DNA of 64,000 nt from Microglena sp. YARC. Its lineage: Eukaryota; Chlorophyta; Chlorophyceae; Chlamydomonadales; Chlamydomonadaceae. Under the pieces are notes generated by a model, which worked only from the letters and a program-made list of their open reading frames with translations, did not search any database and had not been told where the DNA came from. The DNA is taken from assembly GCA_022414725.1 (NCBI GenBank), contig CM039462.1:78262399-78326398 (forward strand), in the 5' to 3' direction. The number at the start of each line of letters is the position of its first letter. Within the stretch, counting starts at the first letter, position 1. The translations under genes and the position numbers were made by a program. Below, in pieces: positions 29,200 through 39,986 of the stretch.

Positions 29200-30420
29200 T
29201 CGTGACCCGAAATGGCAGCGGCGGCTGCGTGAGGTCCGTGCGCAGAACGAAGTTTCAAGAGCTCCAGCATCCGGGAGACACTCTCCGGGCCCAGGCGGTA
29301 GTTCCTCTCCTCCTTGGTGCGCTTGCCCTTGACCTGCGCGCAGCGTGGTATCGACATGGTGAGCGTGACGAAGCGGTGCAGGTCAATGGAAAGAGAACTC
29401 AGGAGGAGAGGAACTACCGCCTGTGCCCGGAGAGCTGTACATGGACAGCTGTGGCCAGAAAGGGCAGCTGCGGCGTGAGGTCGTGCTCAGAAGACGAAGT
29501 TTACGAGCTCGAGCATACGGCAGACACTCTGCGGGCATCAGGCGGTAGTTCCTTCTCCTCCTGAGTTCTCTTTCCATTGACCTGCACCCGCTTCGTCACG
29601 CTCACCATATCCAGACCCACGGCGTTCAGGATCATCTTCACAGCTTGGACACCTTGCGTAGGTCCCCGTCGCGAACGCCGACGATGCATGGCTAAACAGC
29701 CTAGCGGTGTTTGCGTAGTCGCTGAACATCTGTGTTTCCCTTGAGCTTGGCGTCGAACTCATCATGTTCGGGATGATTGTCTCAGTGTCGAAGGGGAGAA
29801 AACCCAGATCAGCGAGTGTCTCCTCTATCAACACGATCTTCAGAAGATCGGGGTGCAACGTCACGCCACGAAATGGGCGCTGCATACTCAGGGCACAGAA
29901 GAGATGCAAGTACCCACGGAACGTGGGGTATTGCTCCTCAAGACGTTCTCGAATATCTTGGGACCATTCGAGACAGTCTTCTCTCTCTCCTTCTGCTCAA
30001 CAACATCAAAGATGGGTGGCGACGATCCTCTGGTGCAGCAATCAAGGTTTGTCGACGCCACCTGTCCATTACGTACTGGAATACGACAATCGGCCATCTC
30101 CGAAAGACGGCACTGCATCACCGCAAGTTGGTAGTATCGTATCCAACGTCTAGACGGTGCTTGACTCGAGGGTCTCGCTAGGTAACGGAGCAGGGCAGTC
30201 TCAGCCTCCACAAAGCATGCGGATTAAGTTGACGTGGATTGCGAATATCATCTTTGAGTTCTTCGGGTACTGAGAAAGTCGCTGACCAAAGGGCTTCGAC
30301 GTCTGCCCACTTGACGACGATCTCATCTTTCTGAATGAACTTGTGCTCACCAACGCGTACACGACATTGGTTGTCATGTGCGCCATGATCGCTGTCGAGC
30401 TGCTCTTATGATATCCCAAT
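29200..30420 (-). pseudogene. Unknown gene, multiply frameshifted
   Basis: Minus-strand segments in changing frames: VGEHKFIQKDEIVVKWADVE (about 30340), ETALLRYLARPSSQAPSRRW and YQLAVMQCRLSEMADCRIPV (about 30130), GPKIFENVLRSNTPRSVGTC (about 29940), LLKIVLIEETLADLGFLPFD (about 29800), then KRTKEERNYRLGPESVSRML. It was probably one gene of about 400 codons. The 3' part carries an inverted duplication (29359-29606). No family recognised. Confidence 0.4.
29359..29606. repeat. Large imperfect hairpin, about 67-bp arms
   Basis: Left arm about 29359-29425 (GTGAGCGTGACGAAGCGGTG ... GGAACTACCGCCTG); right arm about 29538-29606 reads its reverse complement with a few indels. The loop is about 110 bp. 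A further direct copy of the right arm's outer part lies at about 29270-29340. Confidence 0.8.
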
Positions 30421-30895
30421 GCGCGCCGTTTAAACCATTATTATGTGCATAATAACGCAGTAGTGAAGAGGATGGTGAGGAGAAATATGCATGCTCGGGG
30501 CGAGGAGGTCTTTATGTGCCGGCGATCGTACCTCCAGCAATACACAAAGGATTGGGCATGCCTGATACATTCGACAGTGTTCCGCCGTTTGCGTGAGAAT
30601 GAGTGAGTGGTTGGTGGGTATCAACATCTTCGACAGCAGCCGCGGACGCGTGTGTGAGGATGCGGCATGTGTCGTGATAACATAATGCATACGCAAGGCA
30701 AGTTCCTCTTACACTCACCGCTTGCAGATACCGCCAGGCAAGTGGCTCTTACAGCTTGCCGCTTTCGCTTTCATTCCAGGCAAGTGCCGCTTGCAGATAC
30801 CCGAGTCAAGTGCAACCAAGGGTTTATAGGGTTTATCCCAACTCATTGTTTATTTATACACCATCTTGTGCGCTTGTACACACATGTTCATGAAC
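30421..30895. repeat. Dispersed repeats, no gene
   Basis: 30490-30594 (GGGGCGAGGAGGTCTTTATG ... TTCCGCCGTTTGCGTG) is repeated at about 47895-48045. 30700-30850 contains CAGGCAAGTG / CTTGCAGATACC words and TAGGGTTTATCCCAACTCAT, shared with 51.1-51.2 kb and 36.23 kb upstream of the other F-box/ankyrin genes. Confidence 0.6.
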
Positions 30896-32390
30896 ATGCA
30901 GTCGAACACGCGATCATCGTTTCCACTCCTTAGTGTCCCATGACATTCTTGGTCGTATTGCCCTATTCTCTTCCAACCCAAAGATTGTATTAGTGTGTAA
31001 AACTCTGTGCAAAAGATTTTCTGGATGGCCCCTTAGGACTGATCCAACCACCCAGCGAGTTGGAGAGATGATGGCGAAAGGGGGGCGCGCCGACCTTCTA
31101 GCAGTATGCTTGGTGTCCAATCCTCTTGTACAGGTTCAGGGGGCCCTACAATTGAGGGCGAACCAAAATGAAAACGAGCTTCTCTATGTGGCTGCCAAGG
31201 CCGGTCACGCAGATGTCTGCAAGCTGCTGATGGATCAAGCGGTGGCTGGAATTGAGTTCAGGGCCCGCGCGAACTCTAGCGACAGCAGGGCCTTGCGTGA
31301 GGCTGCCTATGGAGGTCACGCAGATGTCTGCAAGCTGCTCATGGATCCAGAGGTGGCTGGAGTTGAGTTAAGGCCCAGGGCGAACTCTGTCAACAGCTGG
31401 GTATTGCGTCTGGCTGCCAATGCAGGTCACGCAGATGTCTGCAAGCTGCTGATGGATCCAGCAGTGGCTGGAATTGAGTACAGGGCCGTGGCGAACTCTA
31501 GCGACAGCTGGGCATTGTGGCTGGCTGCCAAGGCAGGTCACGAAGATGTCTGCAAGCTGCTCATGGATCCAGAGGTGGCTGGAATTGAGTTCAGGGCCAG
31601 GGCGAACTCTAGCGACAGCAGGGCCTTGCGTGAGGCTGCCAATTCAGGTCACGCAGATGTCTGCAAGCTGCTGATGGATCCAGAGGTGGCTGGAATTGAG
31701 TACAGGGCCGTGGCGAACTCTAGCGACAGCTGGGCCTTGCAGGTGGCTGCAATGCAGGTCACGCAGATGTCTGCAAGATGCTTATGGATCCAGCGGTGGC
31801 TGGAATTGAGTTCAGGGCTAGGGCGAACTCTCTCTACAGCAGGGCCTTGTGGCTGGCTGCGAAGGAAGGTCACGCAGATGTGTGCAAGATGCTGATGGAT
31901 CCAGAGGTGGCTGGAATTGAGTTCAGGGCCCTGGCGAACTCTACGGCAGCTGGGCCTTGGGGGCGGCTGCGAATGCAGGTCACGCAGATGTCTGCAAGCT
32001 GCTGATGGATCCTGCGGTGGCTGGACTTGAGTTCAGGGCCGGGGCTAATTCTAGCGACAGCTGGGCATTGTGGCTGGCTGCCCATGCAGGTCACGCAGAT
32101 GTCTGCAAGCTGCTGATGGATCCAGCGGTGGCTGGAATTGAGTTAAGGGCCAGGGCGTACACTTTAGACAGCAGGGCATTGTATGCGGCTGCCAAGGCAG
32201 GTCACGCAGATGTCTGCAAGCTGCTGATGGATCCAGAGGTTGCTGGAATTGAGTTCAGGGCCAGGCGAACTCTAACGACAGCTGGGCCTTGATGGTGGCT
32301 GCGAAGGCTGGTCACGCGATGTCTGCTTGCTTTTGATGGATCCAGATGTGGCTGGCCCCGAGTACATGGCCATTGTGAATCTTGACAGTG
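30896..32390 (+). pseudogene. F-box/ankyrin-like repeat gene A
   Basis: Starts MQSNTRSSFPLLSV; one frame change near 30935 leads into an F-box-like segment HDILGRIALFSSNPKIVLVC, then 11 repeats of 37 residues (111 bp): GHADVCKLLMDPEVAGIEFR followed by ARANSSDSRALREAA. The repeat is ankyrin-like (AA-x2-GH-x2-V-x2-LL), lengthened from the usual 33. Further one-base breaks near 31755, 31945 and 32265. Such proteins in large viruses are thought to direct ubiquitin ligases to targets. Copy B (34.6-36.2 kb) is in opposite orientation and is closely similar. Confidence 0.75.
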
Positions 32391-32654
32391 GTCCGTAGTT
32401 CCTCTGGCAGCGGCACGCCCCTCTCCGAGAGGACCCTGACGCAGGTCCGGCTTATGCAGTGCCATGCCCTGCATGGCTCTGAAGGTGACGGAGCCGGCGC
32501 CTCCCTGGAGGAAGGCGTCGTCGTCCTCGTACTTGCTTGCTTCTGCCGGGTTCACCCTGCTCATTCGCTGCACGATGCTCCTGAGAACCGGTAGCAGCGA
32601 GTCTTGCAGGTCGCCTTCGCCCAGCGGCAGTCTGCTGGTACGTCTTTGGATAGC
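32391..32654. other. Unassigned stretch after the ankyrin gene
   Basis: Moderately GC-rich DNA with short open frames on both strands, for example the minus-strand segment SRVNPAEASKYEDDDAFLQG. Possibly a lost gene; nothing firm. Confidence 0.3.
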
Positions 32655-32760
32655 AATTTCGCGTGACCAAAACGTTCACCACCCACCCAACCAGTGGGTT
32701 GCTACACCGTAAGGTGTGCCGTACACGAGGCGGTTTCATTTTAGTATTCCGTCGACTGTA
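32655..32760. mobile_element. Family A left-end fragment (inverted)
   Basis: GTGGGTTGCTACACCGTAAG ... CCGTACACGAGGCGGTTTCA ... TCCGTCGACTG + TA: the reverse complement of 36484-36585. It truncates the minus-strand gene that follows. Confidence 0.8.
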
Positions 32761-33291
32761 GTATCTGAACTCATGGTTTGGGCGACTCGTGATAATTGTT
32801 CGGCGCATCTAGCGAAATGTTTTTCAATCTTCTTCGCACGGATTGTTGGGCGATTGCCCTTTCTCTGCAGCCGTGCATTTGTATGGATGATGTACCTGTC
32901 GAAGACTTCTCCAAACATCTTCATGTTGTTGACCACAGTTTCCCTAATCAAAGCTTGAAAGCGATACATCGTTGTTTTCAGGTGCACCCATGACGAAATA
33001 ATCACATTCGTGTAACATCTTATCTGTGTAAGTGAATGTTATCATCGAATTCGCGCTCGATATGGAACTGGCAAGTGTATTTTTTGACTCCAACACAATA
33101 CCAGCTTGTAATAGTGACCAACAAGCCTCCTTCAATCGCTCCCGTAGTATTGGTATCAAAGTCTCAAGACTTGCCAAACTCATAACGGAATGGTTAAGAG
33201 ATTTCGAGCATGATGCCAACCGGACACTGTCTGCAGGACCCAGTGCACATAATACTCCGTGCAACACACTATATTGCAAAGTGTCGATCAT
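32761..33291 (-). pseudogene. F-box-like gene, truncated by a transposon end
   Basis: ATG at 33291. The N-terminal part, TLQYSVLHGVLCALGPADSV then LASCSKSLNHSV, fits an F-box-like fold. One frameshift near 32985 leads to YRFQALIRETVVNNMKMFGE and KIEKHFARCAEQLSRVAQTM, helical. The end (TTVDGILK) is read from the family A terminal repeat. The frame is open upstream to 33402 but without an ATG. Confidence 0.45.
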
Positions 33292-33825
33292 TGGACTTTT
33301 TCTTCCGTTTTGTCGATATGTCTCTACACTCGGTGGACGAACAAAATGAATCAACGTCTCCCCATTTTTGTTGGCCTGAACAAATGCATTGCACCACCAC
33401 ACGTGTGTGTACGGGGGGCGAATTCTGGTTCGTTCGGCGCATTGAATGAGTCGCAGTTGGACAGAAGAGATTCGCGTGTGTAAGGCTGTGTGAGGATGGA
33501 TGATGCGTCATGTGTCGTGACAATACGAGTGCGAGTGGGTGCGTGGCCAGCAACATCAACAGCATCACCTCGACATCCGCCGCCGTGCGTGCGTTATCCG
33601 ATCATGTTTCCTCCGTTCGCCTAACCAACTCACAATTAATTTCATTGGACGAGACATGCGACACCCTGCCGATTGCAAGTCATGGACTGAATTGGCTAAC
33701 ACGTTCACTAAACTGTGATATGGTATGAAAGGAACACCGTAAATTTGTAAATTTAATCTTACTCACTACTATTTTGCTTAATGGGTTTAAGGATAAGGCG
33801 ATGATAATTATAAAAAGAAACTAAT
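33292..33825. other. Intergenic, weak ORFs only
   Basis: Includes GTGTGAGGATGGATGATGCGTCATGTGTCGTGAC-type words repeated near 16.2, 30.65 and 40.6 kb. A 72-codon plus frame at 33510-33728 is not convincing. The A/T-rich part at 33745-33825 may be the promoter of the next gene. Confidence 0.3.
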
Positions 33826-34164
33826 ATGAACGATTGTCGCTTGGTTATTCAGGCATCCACTCACCCCGTGTCTGATATAGATAGAGTTGTTTCTCGTCAA
33901 GACTGCTACATACATGTCGATCTGAACAGGGAGATATGTGAAGACTTCAACGAAATACAAGTTGATTTACCTTACATGCAAACAACTAGAGAACCGGGGA
34001 GATTGCTGGTGTTCAAAGAAAATGATTTCTTGCATGCAATTAATAACATGAGTCAAACCCGTCCATATAGTATCGAGACAGCCTCCGATTTGCTAACTTA
34101 TTCGGACTACATTCAACTGAGCTGCACTTTCTTAGAATTTGCAGTAAACATAAACTGCACTTGA
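33826..34164 (+). CDS. Hypothetical protein, 112 aa
   Basis: Intact ATG-started frame after an A/T-rich leader (TAATTATAAAAAGAAACTAA). Mixed alpha/beta composition (QDCYIHVDLNREICEDFNEI; GRLLVFKENDFLHAINNMSQ). No signal peptide, no motif recognised. It lies in the spacer between the two inverted ankyrin genes and is undamaged. Confidence 0.55.
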   Translation: MNDCRLVIQASTHPVSDIDRVVSRQDCYIHVDLNREICEDFNEIQVDLPYMQTTREPGRLLVFKENDFLHAINNMSQTRPYSIETASDLLTYSDYIQLSCTFLEFAVNINCT

Positions 34165-34189
34165 ACAAGTATCTATTTACCGATTAATA

Positions 34190-34335
34190 ATCCGGTGATA
34201 CCAGGAGGCAAAGTAGTACATTCCCTATTATCAATTATCATGTACAACTCCATGACGCAATGTATCAACCCAAACCCATGCTGCCTTCCAATCCCTCCCT
34301 GAACAGAGCGGCATGGCCACTTGGTTGAAAGTTTT
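34190..34335. repeat. Segment duplicated at about 49785-49925
   Basis: GATACCAGGAGGCAAAGTAG, TTATCATGTACAACTCCATG and GCGGCATGGCCACTTGGTTG occur in both. In the 49.8-kb copy the plus strand reads VIPGGKVVPFPINPIIMYNS, so it is probably a piece of a lost gene. The rest to 34639 shows no firm gene (a 77-codon minus frame at 34231-34464 overlaps). Confidence 0.6.
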
Positions 34336-34639
34336 TATCTGCATACCGTTTGCAATTATATGTTTCATAATGTCGCCAGTCAAATCGAGACTGTCATGTG
34401 GCTTACATTCGCAAGTATAGCCACTCTCCTCAACTTTGCAGCAATGTGTACATGTGTACCACAATCGACCGTCTGTCCAAGTTGTACATAGAGAATTGTA
34501 ATTGATTCAATATACTGTAACATTATTGACCGGTCTGAGTGTAACAAAGGGTTTTTTGAGGCCATTGGAAGTCTGATCAAAAAGACACAGACGTTGGTTG
34601 TCTCAACTCAGCTGTACTCGGTGCCAGCCGCATCTGAAT

Positions 34640-36190
34640 CAATCAGCAGCTTGCAGACATCTGCGTGACCTGCATGGGCAGCCGCCACAATGCACTGCTG
34701 TTGTCATTGTTCGCGCCGGGCCCTGAACTCAAGTCCAGCCACTGCTGGATCCATCAGCAGCTTGCAGACATCTGCGTGACCTGCCTTGGCAGCCGCCCAC
34801 AATGCCCTGCTGTCGAAAGTGTTCGCCCTGGCCCTGAACTCAATTCCAGCCACCTCTGGATCCATGAGCAGCTTGCAGACATCTGCGTGACCTGCATGGG
34901 CAGCCAGACGCAAGGCCCTGCTGTCGCTAGAGTTCGCCACGGCCCTGAACTCAATTCCAGCCACCTCTGGATCCATGAGCAGCTTGCAGACATCTGCGTG
35001 ACCTGCCTTGGCAGCCTCACGCAAGGCCCTGCTGTCGCTAGAGTTCGCCCTAGCCCTGAACTCAATTCCAGCCACCTCTGGATCCATCAGCAGCTTGCAG
35101 ACATATGCGTGACCTGCCTTGGCAGCCTCACGCAAGGCCCTGCTGTCGCTAGAGTTCGCCCGGGCCCTGAACTCAATTCCAGCCACCACTGGATCCATCA
35201 GCAGCTTGCAAACATCTGCGTGACCGTCCTTAGCAGCGGCCAACAATGCCAGCTGTCGGTGGTGTTCGCCAGGGCCCTGAACTCAATTCCAGCCACCGCT
35301 GGATCCATTAGCAGCTTGCAGACATCTGCGTGACTTCCTTCGCAGCCGCACACAAGGCCCAGCTTTCGCTAGAGTTCGCCCGGGCCCTGAACTCAATTCC
35401 AGCCACCTCTGGATCCATGAGCATCTTGCAGACATCTGTGTGACCTTCCTTGGCAGCCGCCCACAAGGCACTGCTGGCGGTAGAGTTCGCCCGGGCCCTA
35501 TACTCAAGTCCAGCCACCACTGGATCCATGAGCAGCTTGCAGACATCTGCGTTACCTTCTCTAGAAGCGGCCCACAATGCCCAGCTGTCGCTGGTGTTCG
35601 CCCTGGCCCTGAACTCAATTCCAGCCACCTCTGGATCCATCAGCAGCTTGCAGACATCTGTGTGACCTGCCTTGGCAGCCGCCACAAGGCACTGCTGTCG
35701 CTAGAGTTCGCACGGGCCCTGAACTCAAGTCCAGCCACCGCTGGATCCATGAGCAGCTTGCAGACATCTGCGTGACCTTCATTGGCAGCCTCCAACAAGG
35801 CAAAGCTGTAGCTATAGTTCGCCAGGGCCCTGAACTCAAGTCCAGCAACTCTGGATCATAAGCAGCTTGCAGACATCGGCGTGACCGGCCTTGGCAGCCA
35901 CATAGAGAAGCTTGTTTTCATTTTGGTTCGCCCTCAATTGTACGCCCTTAAACTGTACAAGAGGATTGGACACCAAGCATACTGCTAGAAGGTCGGTGCG
36001 CCCCCTTTCGCCATCATCTCTCCAACTCGTTGTGGTGGTTGGATCAGTCCGGTAAGGGGCCATCCAGAAAATCTTTTGCACAGAGTTTTACACACTAATA
36101 CAATCTTGGGTTGGAAGATAATAGGGCAATACGATCAAGAATGTCATGGGGAAGCGTTAGGATTAACGATGATCGCGTGTGCGAATGCAT
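34640..36190 (-). pseudogene. F-box/ankyrin-like repeat gene B (inverted relative to A)
   Basis: ATG at 36190; MHSHTRSSLILTLPHDILDR continues the F-box-like head IALLSSNPRL before the first break. About 12 ankyrin-like repeats of 37 residues follow (HADVCKLLMDPEVAGIEFRA; HAYVCKLLMD). The longest open part is 34704-35246. At least four one-base breaks. Outside the repeats, the first 250 bp match gene A almost base for base, so A and B are arms of a recent inverted duplication with a 2.2-kb spacer. Confidence 0.75.
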
Positions 36191-36481
36191 GTTCTATAAA
36201 TGCAAGCGCACAGGATGGTCTATAGCCTTTTATAAAATCCCAACTCATTATTTATTTATACTACCGAGGCCCATGCACCTCCCTTGTGACGCTTGCGCAA
36301 GTTCCTAGACCTCGGTGTTGTCCTCCTGCTCCATCATTTTAGTACGCACATGGCTGGCGGCTTCTACTAAGATGCCCGCGCCATCCCAATTGCAATGATC
36401 CCTACAATACTGACCACCAGGCCGAAACTGGTGCCTATAACTCCGTACTTGAACACCTCTCTAGAAAAAGCCGCACCCTCA
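36191..36481. other. Flank between ankyrin gene B and the Fanzor transposon
   Basis: Contains ATCCCAACTCATTATTTATT, the shared upstream repeat of the ankyrin genes, and no gene. Confidence 0.4.
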
Positions 36482-36483
36482 TA

Positions 36484-36620
36484 CACTCGACGGAATACTA
36501 AAATGAAACCGCCTCCTGGAGTGTACGGTACACCTTATGGTGTAACCTTTATGGTGTAGCAACCCACGGGGCAGTGGAACACCATCATGTTTTTTGTAGC
36601 CCATCAACCATCACGCATCC
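36484..36620 (-). ncRNA. Candidate guide RNA (omega-RNA-like) region at the Fanzor 3' end
   Basis: Between the Fanzor stop and the transposon end. On the minus strand it contains GGTGTTCCACTGCCCCGTGG, then TACACCATAAGGTGTA, a 6-bp hairpin with a 4-nt loop, then CCGTACACTCC and the terminal repeat. TnpB and Fanzor nucleases use an RNA transcribed from this position, with the guide copied from DNA beyond the element end. The block is conserved in other copies (8566, 32655, 44552, 53008). Inferred from position and conservation only. Confidence 0.4.
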
Positions 36621-38954
36621 CTGCAAAATGGAAGCGGTCTCCCTTGACCCAACAGTTCCATGCAGTGCAGCCTTGCGATTGTGAGAGCAGAGGAGCGGTC
36701 CCGGTCCGAGTAAGTGCTGGTTTCTGGAGAGAATCGCAGTCCTCGTACCTCAGGGTACCGCTTGATCGAGTTGTTGTCGACAAGAGAGGGGGCTAAGCCA
36801 CCCCTCCTGTGTTTTTTCTTGGATTTGTTTACGTGTGCAGTACACCTCACCGCCAACTGGTCGCGATAAGAGACCTTTGGAGTCTCCTTCAATGGGGTGT
36901 GACCCAACAACTCGTAACCTAGACGAATCTGCCCTTTCGTGGTTATTTGGACACTTGGAATTTTGTAAACACATTCCTTCTTGGCACCGGTTTCCCAAGA
37001 CATGAGAGTCGTCTTGAACTCATCTGTCACATGAACCTCCTCTTTGAAGAGGCGCTTGCAGGAAGCGAACATAGATCCCGTAGGCACAGCTACCTCTCCT
37101 GGTCCGGTAGCCTTCAAAGTCGTGATTGCAGAACCATATGCTACGCGAACCCTCAGGTCAGGATGATCCAACTTCATGTTGCGCTTGATCCCTGCCCAAA
37201 AATGAGTCCATAGCCTTGCGCTTGCCAATGTACATCTGAAAGTTGTCTCGGGATTCTCTGCGAAGGAGTGCCATCCTCCACCACTCGTCGGAAAACGTAT
37301 CGTAATTTTTCAAGTAAGCCGAGATATCATCTGTCCTGGATGTACTCAACGCTGCTCCATTTTCACGAAGAGACTCCCATCTAGGAATCATGTCTGAGAA
37401 ACGTTTTTCTTGCTGTTTTTTCTGTTTCTTGATACCAGACTTGTGGTAAAAAGCTCCGCGTGTAAGCTTCCATGTCTTGCTTTTGTCGTCTGCCAGATAC
37501 GTGACTGTAGCGATGTTGCTCCCTACCAGGATCCACACCCAGAACGACGATACCCATATCGGGCAATGTCGTTTTGAGTTTATGGTCATACTGTTCTGAG
37601 ACGCTCATACCTTCATCGTCACGAGACCTCTTACTTGTCTTCTTCAGATCGGATACACGAACCTGTACTGTCTTGCTGTACTGCATGCTCAATGAGACTC
37701 CGTCAGTACAGATGCTACAATCGAACACCCACCCCGTCTTGACAGGTGGTTTTCTTGAAGAAGGAACATGCGACTGTTTTTCGGGCGTTCACGAGCGTGT
37801 CATACCTACCCTTTGCATGTCTGTACTCGTCAGTATCCTTGATATCATTAACGTCAGCATCGTACTTCTGTTGGGCCAACTTGTATGCCTCACATTCACC
37901 AGGACCACATGATTTTTTCTTCTTAACTGCAGGCTTCAGAGGCAACATGAAGCGGTCGGGATCCTTTACATCTTTCCACTTTGAAAGCTCGACGATGTTT
38001 GGGTCTTTGGGGAACACGTGCCTGAATAGGTTCACGAGGGTCTTCATGTCAAGGCGGACATGCGCCCGTTGGACATTAAAGATGGGCATCAACCGGATAC
38101 GACGAGCACCAATAGACTCCAACCGTGTCTGCATCCAATAATTGAACCGGACCATGGTCGGGAAGTCCATGTCTTTGCCATAGTCATCATAAAGTCGACT
38201 TCCATCTGGAACTTTCAGCCTGACTCGAACTTCACGGACATACTCCTGAACAGACTCTGGCCAAGATTCCATCTCCTGTATTTCTTGTTGGATAACCCTC
38301 ATCACGTCGTACACACGGATGGTCTTCGGAGCTTTCAGTGCATTCAAAGTAGCCTTAGTGAGGCGTGTCAGACGAGGTACCAAAGGAACCCATGCGTTGT
38401 TCGACACGACAGTGCTCAATGTGTGACCGGCATAGTTCAAAACCTGGTCGAAATAGATAGGGTAGGAGTTGATGTAGTCAGGGTCATCGCTACCAAGCAC
38501 CTTTCCGATTACGTCTTTCACGGCTTCGTATGATATTCTACTCTCTTCATCTGGGAAGACACCGTCAACTCCGATCCTTAGCCAATCCTTCCAGTAGGTA
38601 TCCTTCATATCGTACATATTAGGAATCGGCAGGTCGCCTCCATGAGCCTCGTGACATGGAAAGTCAGCACCAGACTGGAACGCCGCAACATGCGGCTCAC
38701 CACATTGACGAGCTGATCCACATGCTCCCTAAACTTACCGAATTCTTCATCGTCAAGACTCATTGCCTTCTTCAGGGCGCATTTCACGACACACATCTTT
38801 TCCACCGTCTTGTATTCTGGAGGGGTCTGGCGATGAGACCATTGTCTTCGCATAAACGGACAATATCGTCCTTCTTGTCCTTTGATGAGTATGCTACTTC
38901 GGCCAATTTTAGTAGCTCCTTCAATTTCGCGACTGTCGGAGGTTTCGTTGCCAT
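36611..38954 (-). pseudogene. Fanzor (eukaryotic TnpB-like) RNA-guided nuclease, frameshifted
   Basis: About 750 codons over several overlapping frames. N-terminus MATKPPTVAKLKELLKLAEV, a small helical SAP-like unit (an alternative ATG lies at 39011). The middle region, RIGVDGVFPDEESRISYEAV to LKPAVKKKKSCGPGECEAYK, is typical of the Fanzor N-terminal half. RuvC-I: TDGVSLSMQYSK then MGIVVLGVDPGRE (catalytic Asp, about 37540). Then RVRVAYGSA, VAVPTGSMFASCKRLFKEEV and VTDEFKTT (catalytic Glu, about 37010). RuvC-III: VRGLRF...SDRDRSSALTIARL (Asp, about 36690). The Cys pairs of the usual zinc finger are absent here (TTLMSWETG; RFSPETST). Frame switches near 38830, 38610, 37720, 37540 and 37200. 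All three acidic residues survive in pieces. A second 3' fragment lies at 53.0-53.2 kb. Confidence 0.8.
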
Positions 38955-39077
38955 CTTACATAATTTATACATCACAGAACTCTTTATACAAACATCACAT
39001 ACGTGTTCCATACGTGGTCAAAACAACCCATAATGATTTTATCAGTGAGGTTGCTGAATGCTAAGGAAATCATATAA

Positions 39078-39239
39078 TGGGCGTTCCTGCCTCCCGGCCG
39101 ATTTTTTAAAATTTCTATTCAGGATTTAGAGCATCCGGAACGACTCGCTAGCTTGACACATGAGCACCAAGGAATCACAATTCCTCCCCATACCATGTTT
39201 ATCAACCAGTCAAAATCGGCCGGGAGGCAGGAACGCCTA
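39078..39239. mobile_element. Family B MITE, full copy, inside the Fanzor transposon
   Basis: TGGGCGTTCCTGCCTCCCGG at the left, CCGGGAGGCAGGAACGCC at the right, 162 bp; outside lies ATAA / TTAT. It is in the opposite orientation to the 1454 copy. The transposase frame runs into its right end (last codons encode IGVPASRPILTG), so the transposase lost its natural C-terminus or stop. Confidence 0.9.
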
Positions 39240-39986
39240 TTATATCAGACACGTGCGTCTTTGTATCGTTTGGTATATAGTTCAATCGACGAAAGTCCTT
39301 CTTCACCTTAGCGAAGCACAGCTCAATAGCATTGAATTCTGGACTGTAAGGAGGAGTGTCACAAATATTTACGGGGCTTCTGAGGACCAAGTTCTTATGG
39401 ATACTGGCGTTGTCCATTATTACTACTGAATTATTGCACAAACTCAATGAGTAAATAAATGCAGCGAAGTCCGTCTTCTTCACAGATCCTTTCTTCACAA
39501 CGAACTCCTTCCTACCATCTGAAAAAACTGCCATCAACAAACTATGGTGTACCCACCCACCAGTAGTTTTAACGATTACAGGTTTTCCTACAGGGGAATA
39601 CCCATAATGTGGCTTGAGACGCTCTAAACCCACATTCGTCAACTGATACTAAAATTTTCCCAGCATTGATTGTATCCTTGTATCTACTACAAAATTCAGT
39701 GACAAGTGGAACTAAGTCCCCTTTACACTGTCCACGGAGTTTGCTCCTTTTTCTTGTAAATGAGTTTTATGAAACGATACACTGTTTTAGTTGATAATCG
39801 TAAATTGTGAGTACTTTTGAAAAATGCAACAACACCTCTTGCGGTTGTGCATTGAGTTGACAATAAAAACGATTTTAACAAATCCTTGTTCGTCTCAAAA
39901 AGGTTGCTTACAAATTCACGTCGTTTTCGATTTACACCAAAGCGTTTCCACCTCCACAGAGTAGAACGACTGATGTTCGTAAACAC
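39202..39986 (-). pseudogene. IS630/Tc1-mariner-type DDE transposase
   Basis: N-terminal helix-turn-helix: ISRSTLWRWKRFGVNRKRRE, then STKTVYRFIKLIYKKKEQ. A stop caused by one extra base near 39724 is followed, in another frame, by LVPLVTEFCSRYKDTINAGK and ILVSVDECGF, which holds the first catalytic Asp. Another one-base change near 39640 leads to LKPHYGYSPVGKPVIVKTTG, VVIMDNASIHK (second Asp) and PPYSPEFNAIELCFAKVK (Glu). No ATG is found for the first segment (the frame opens with GTG). The 3' end reads into the family B MITE. A 5' fragment of the same transposase lies at 49098-49376. Confidence 0.8.

Noticed and set aside
39202..39986. Transposase belonging to the family B MITEs
   Set aside because: The family B copy next to it is a complete 162-bp element with both ends, so it is an insertion; the transposase lies within the TA-flanked family A ends instead.
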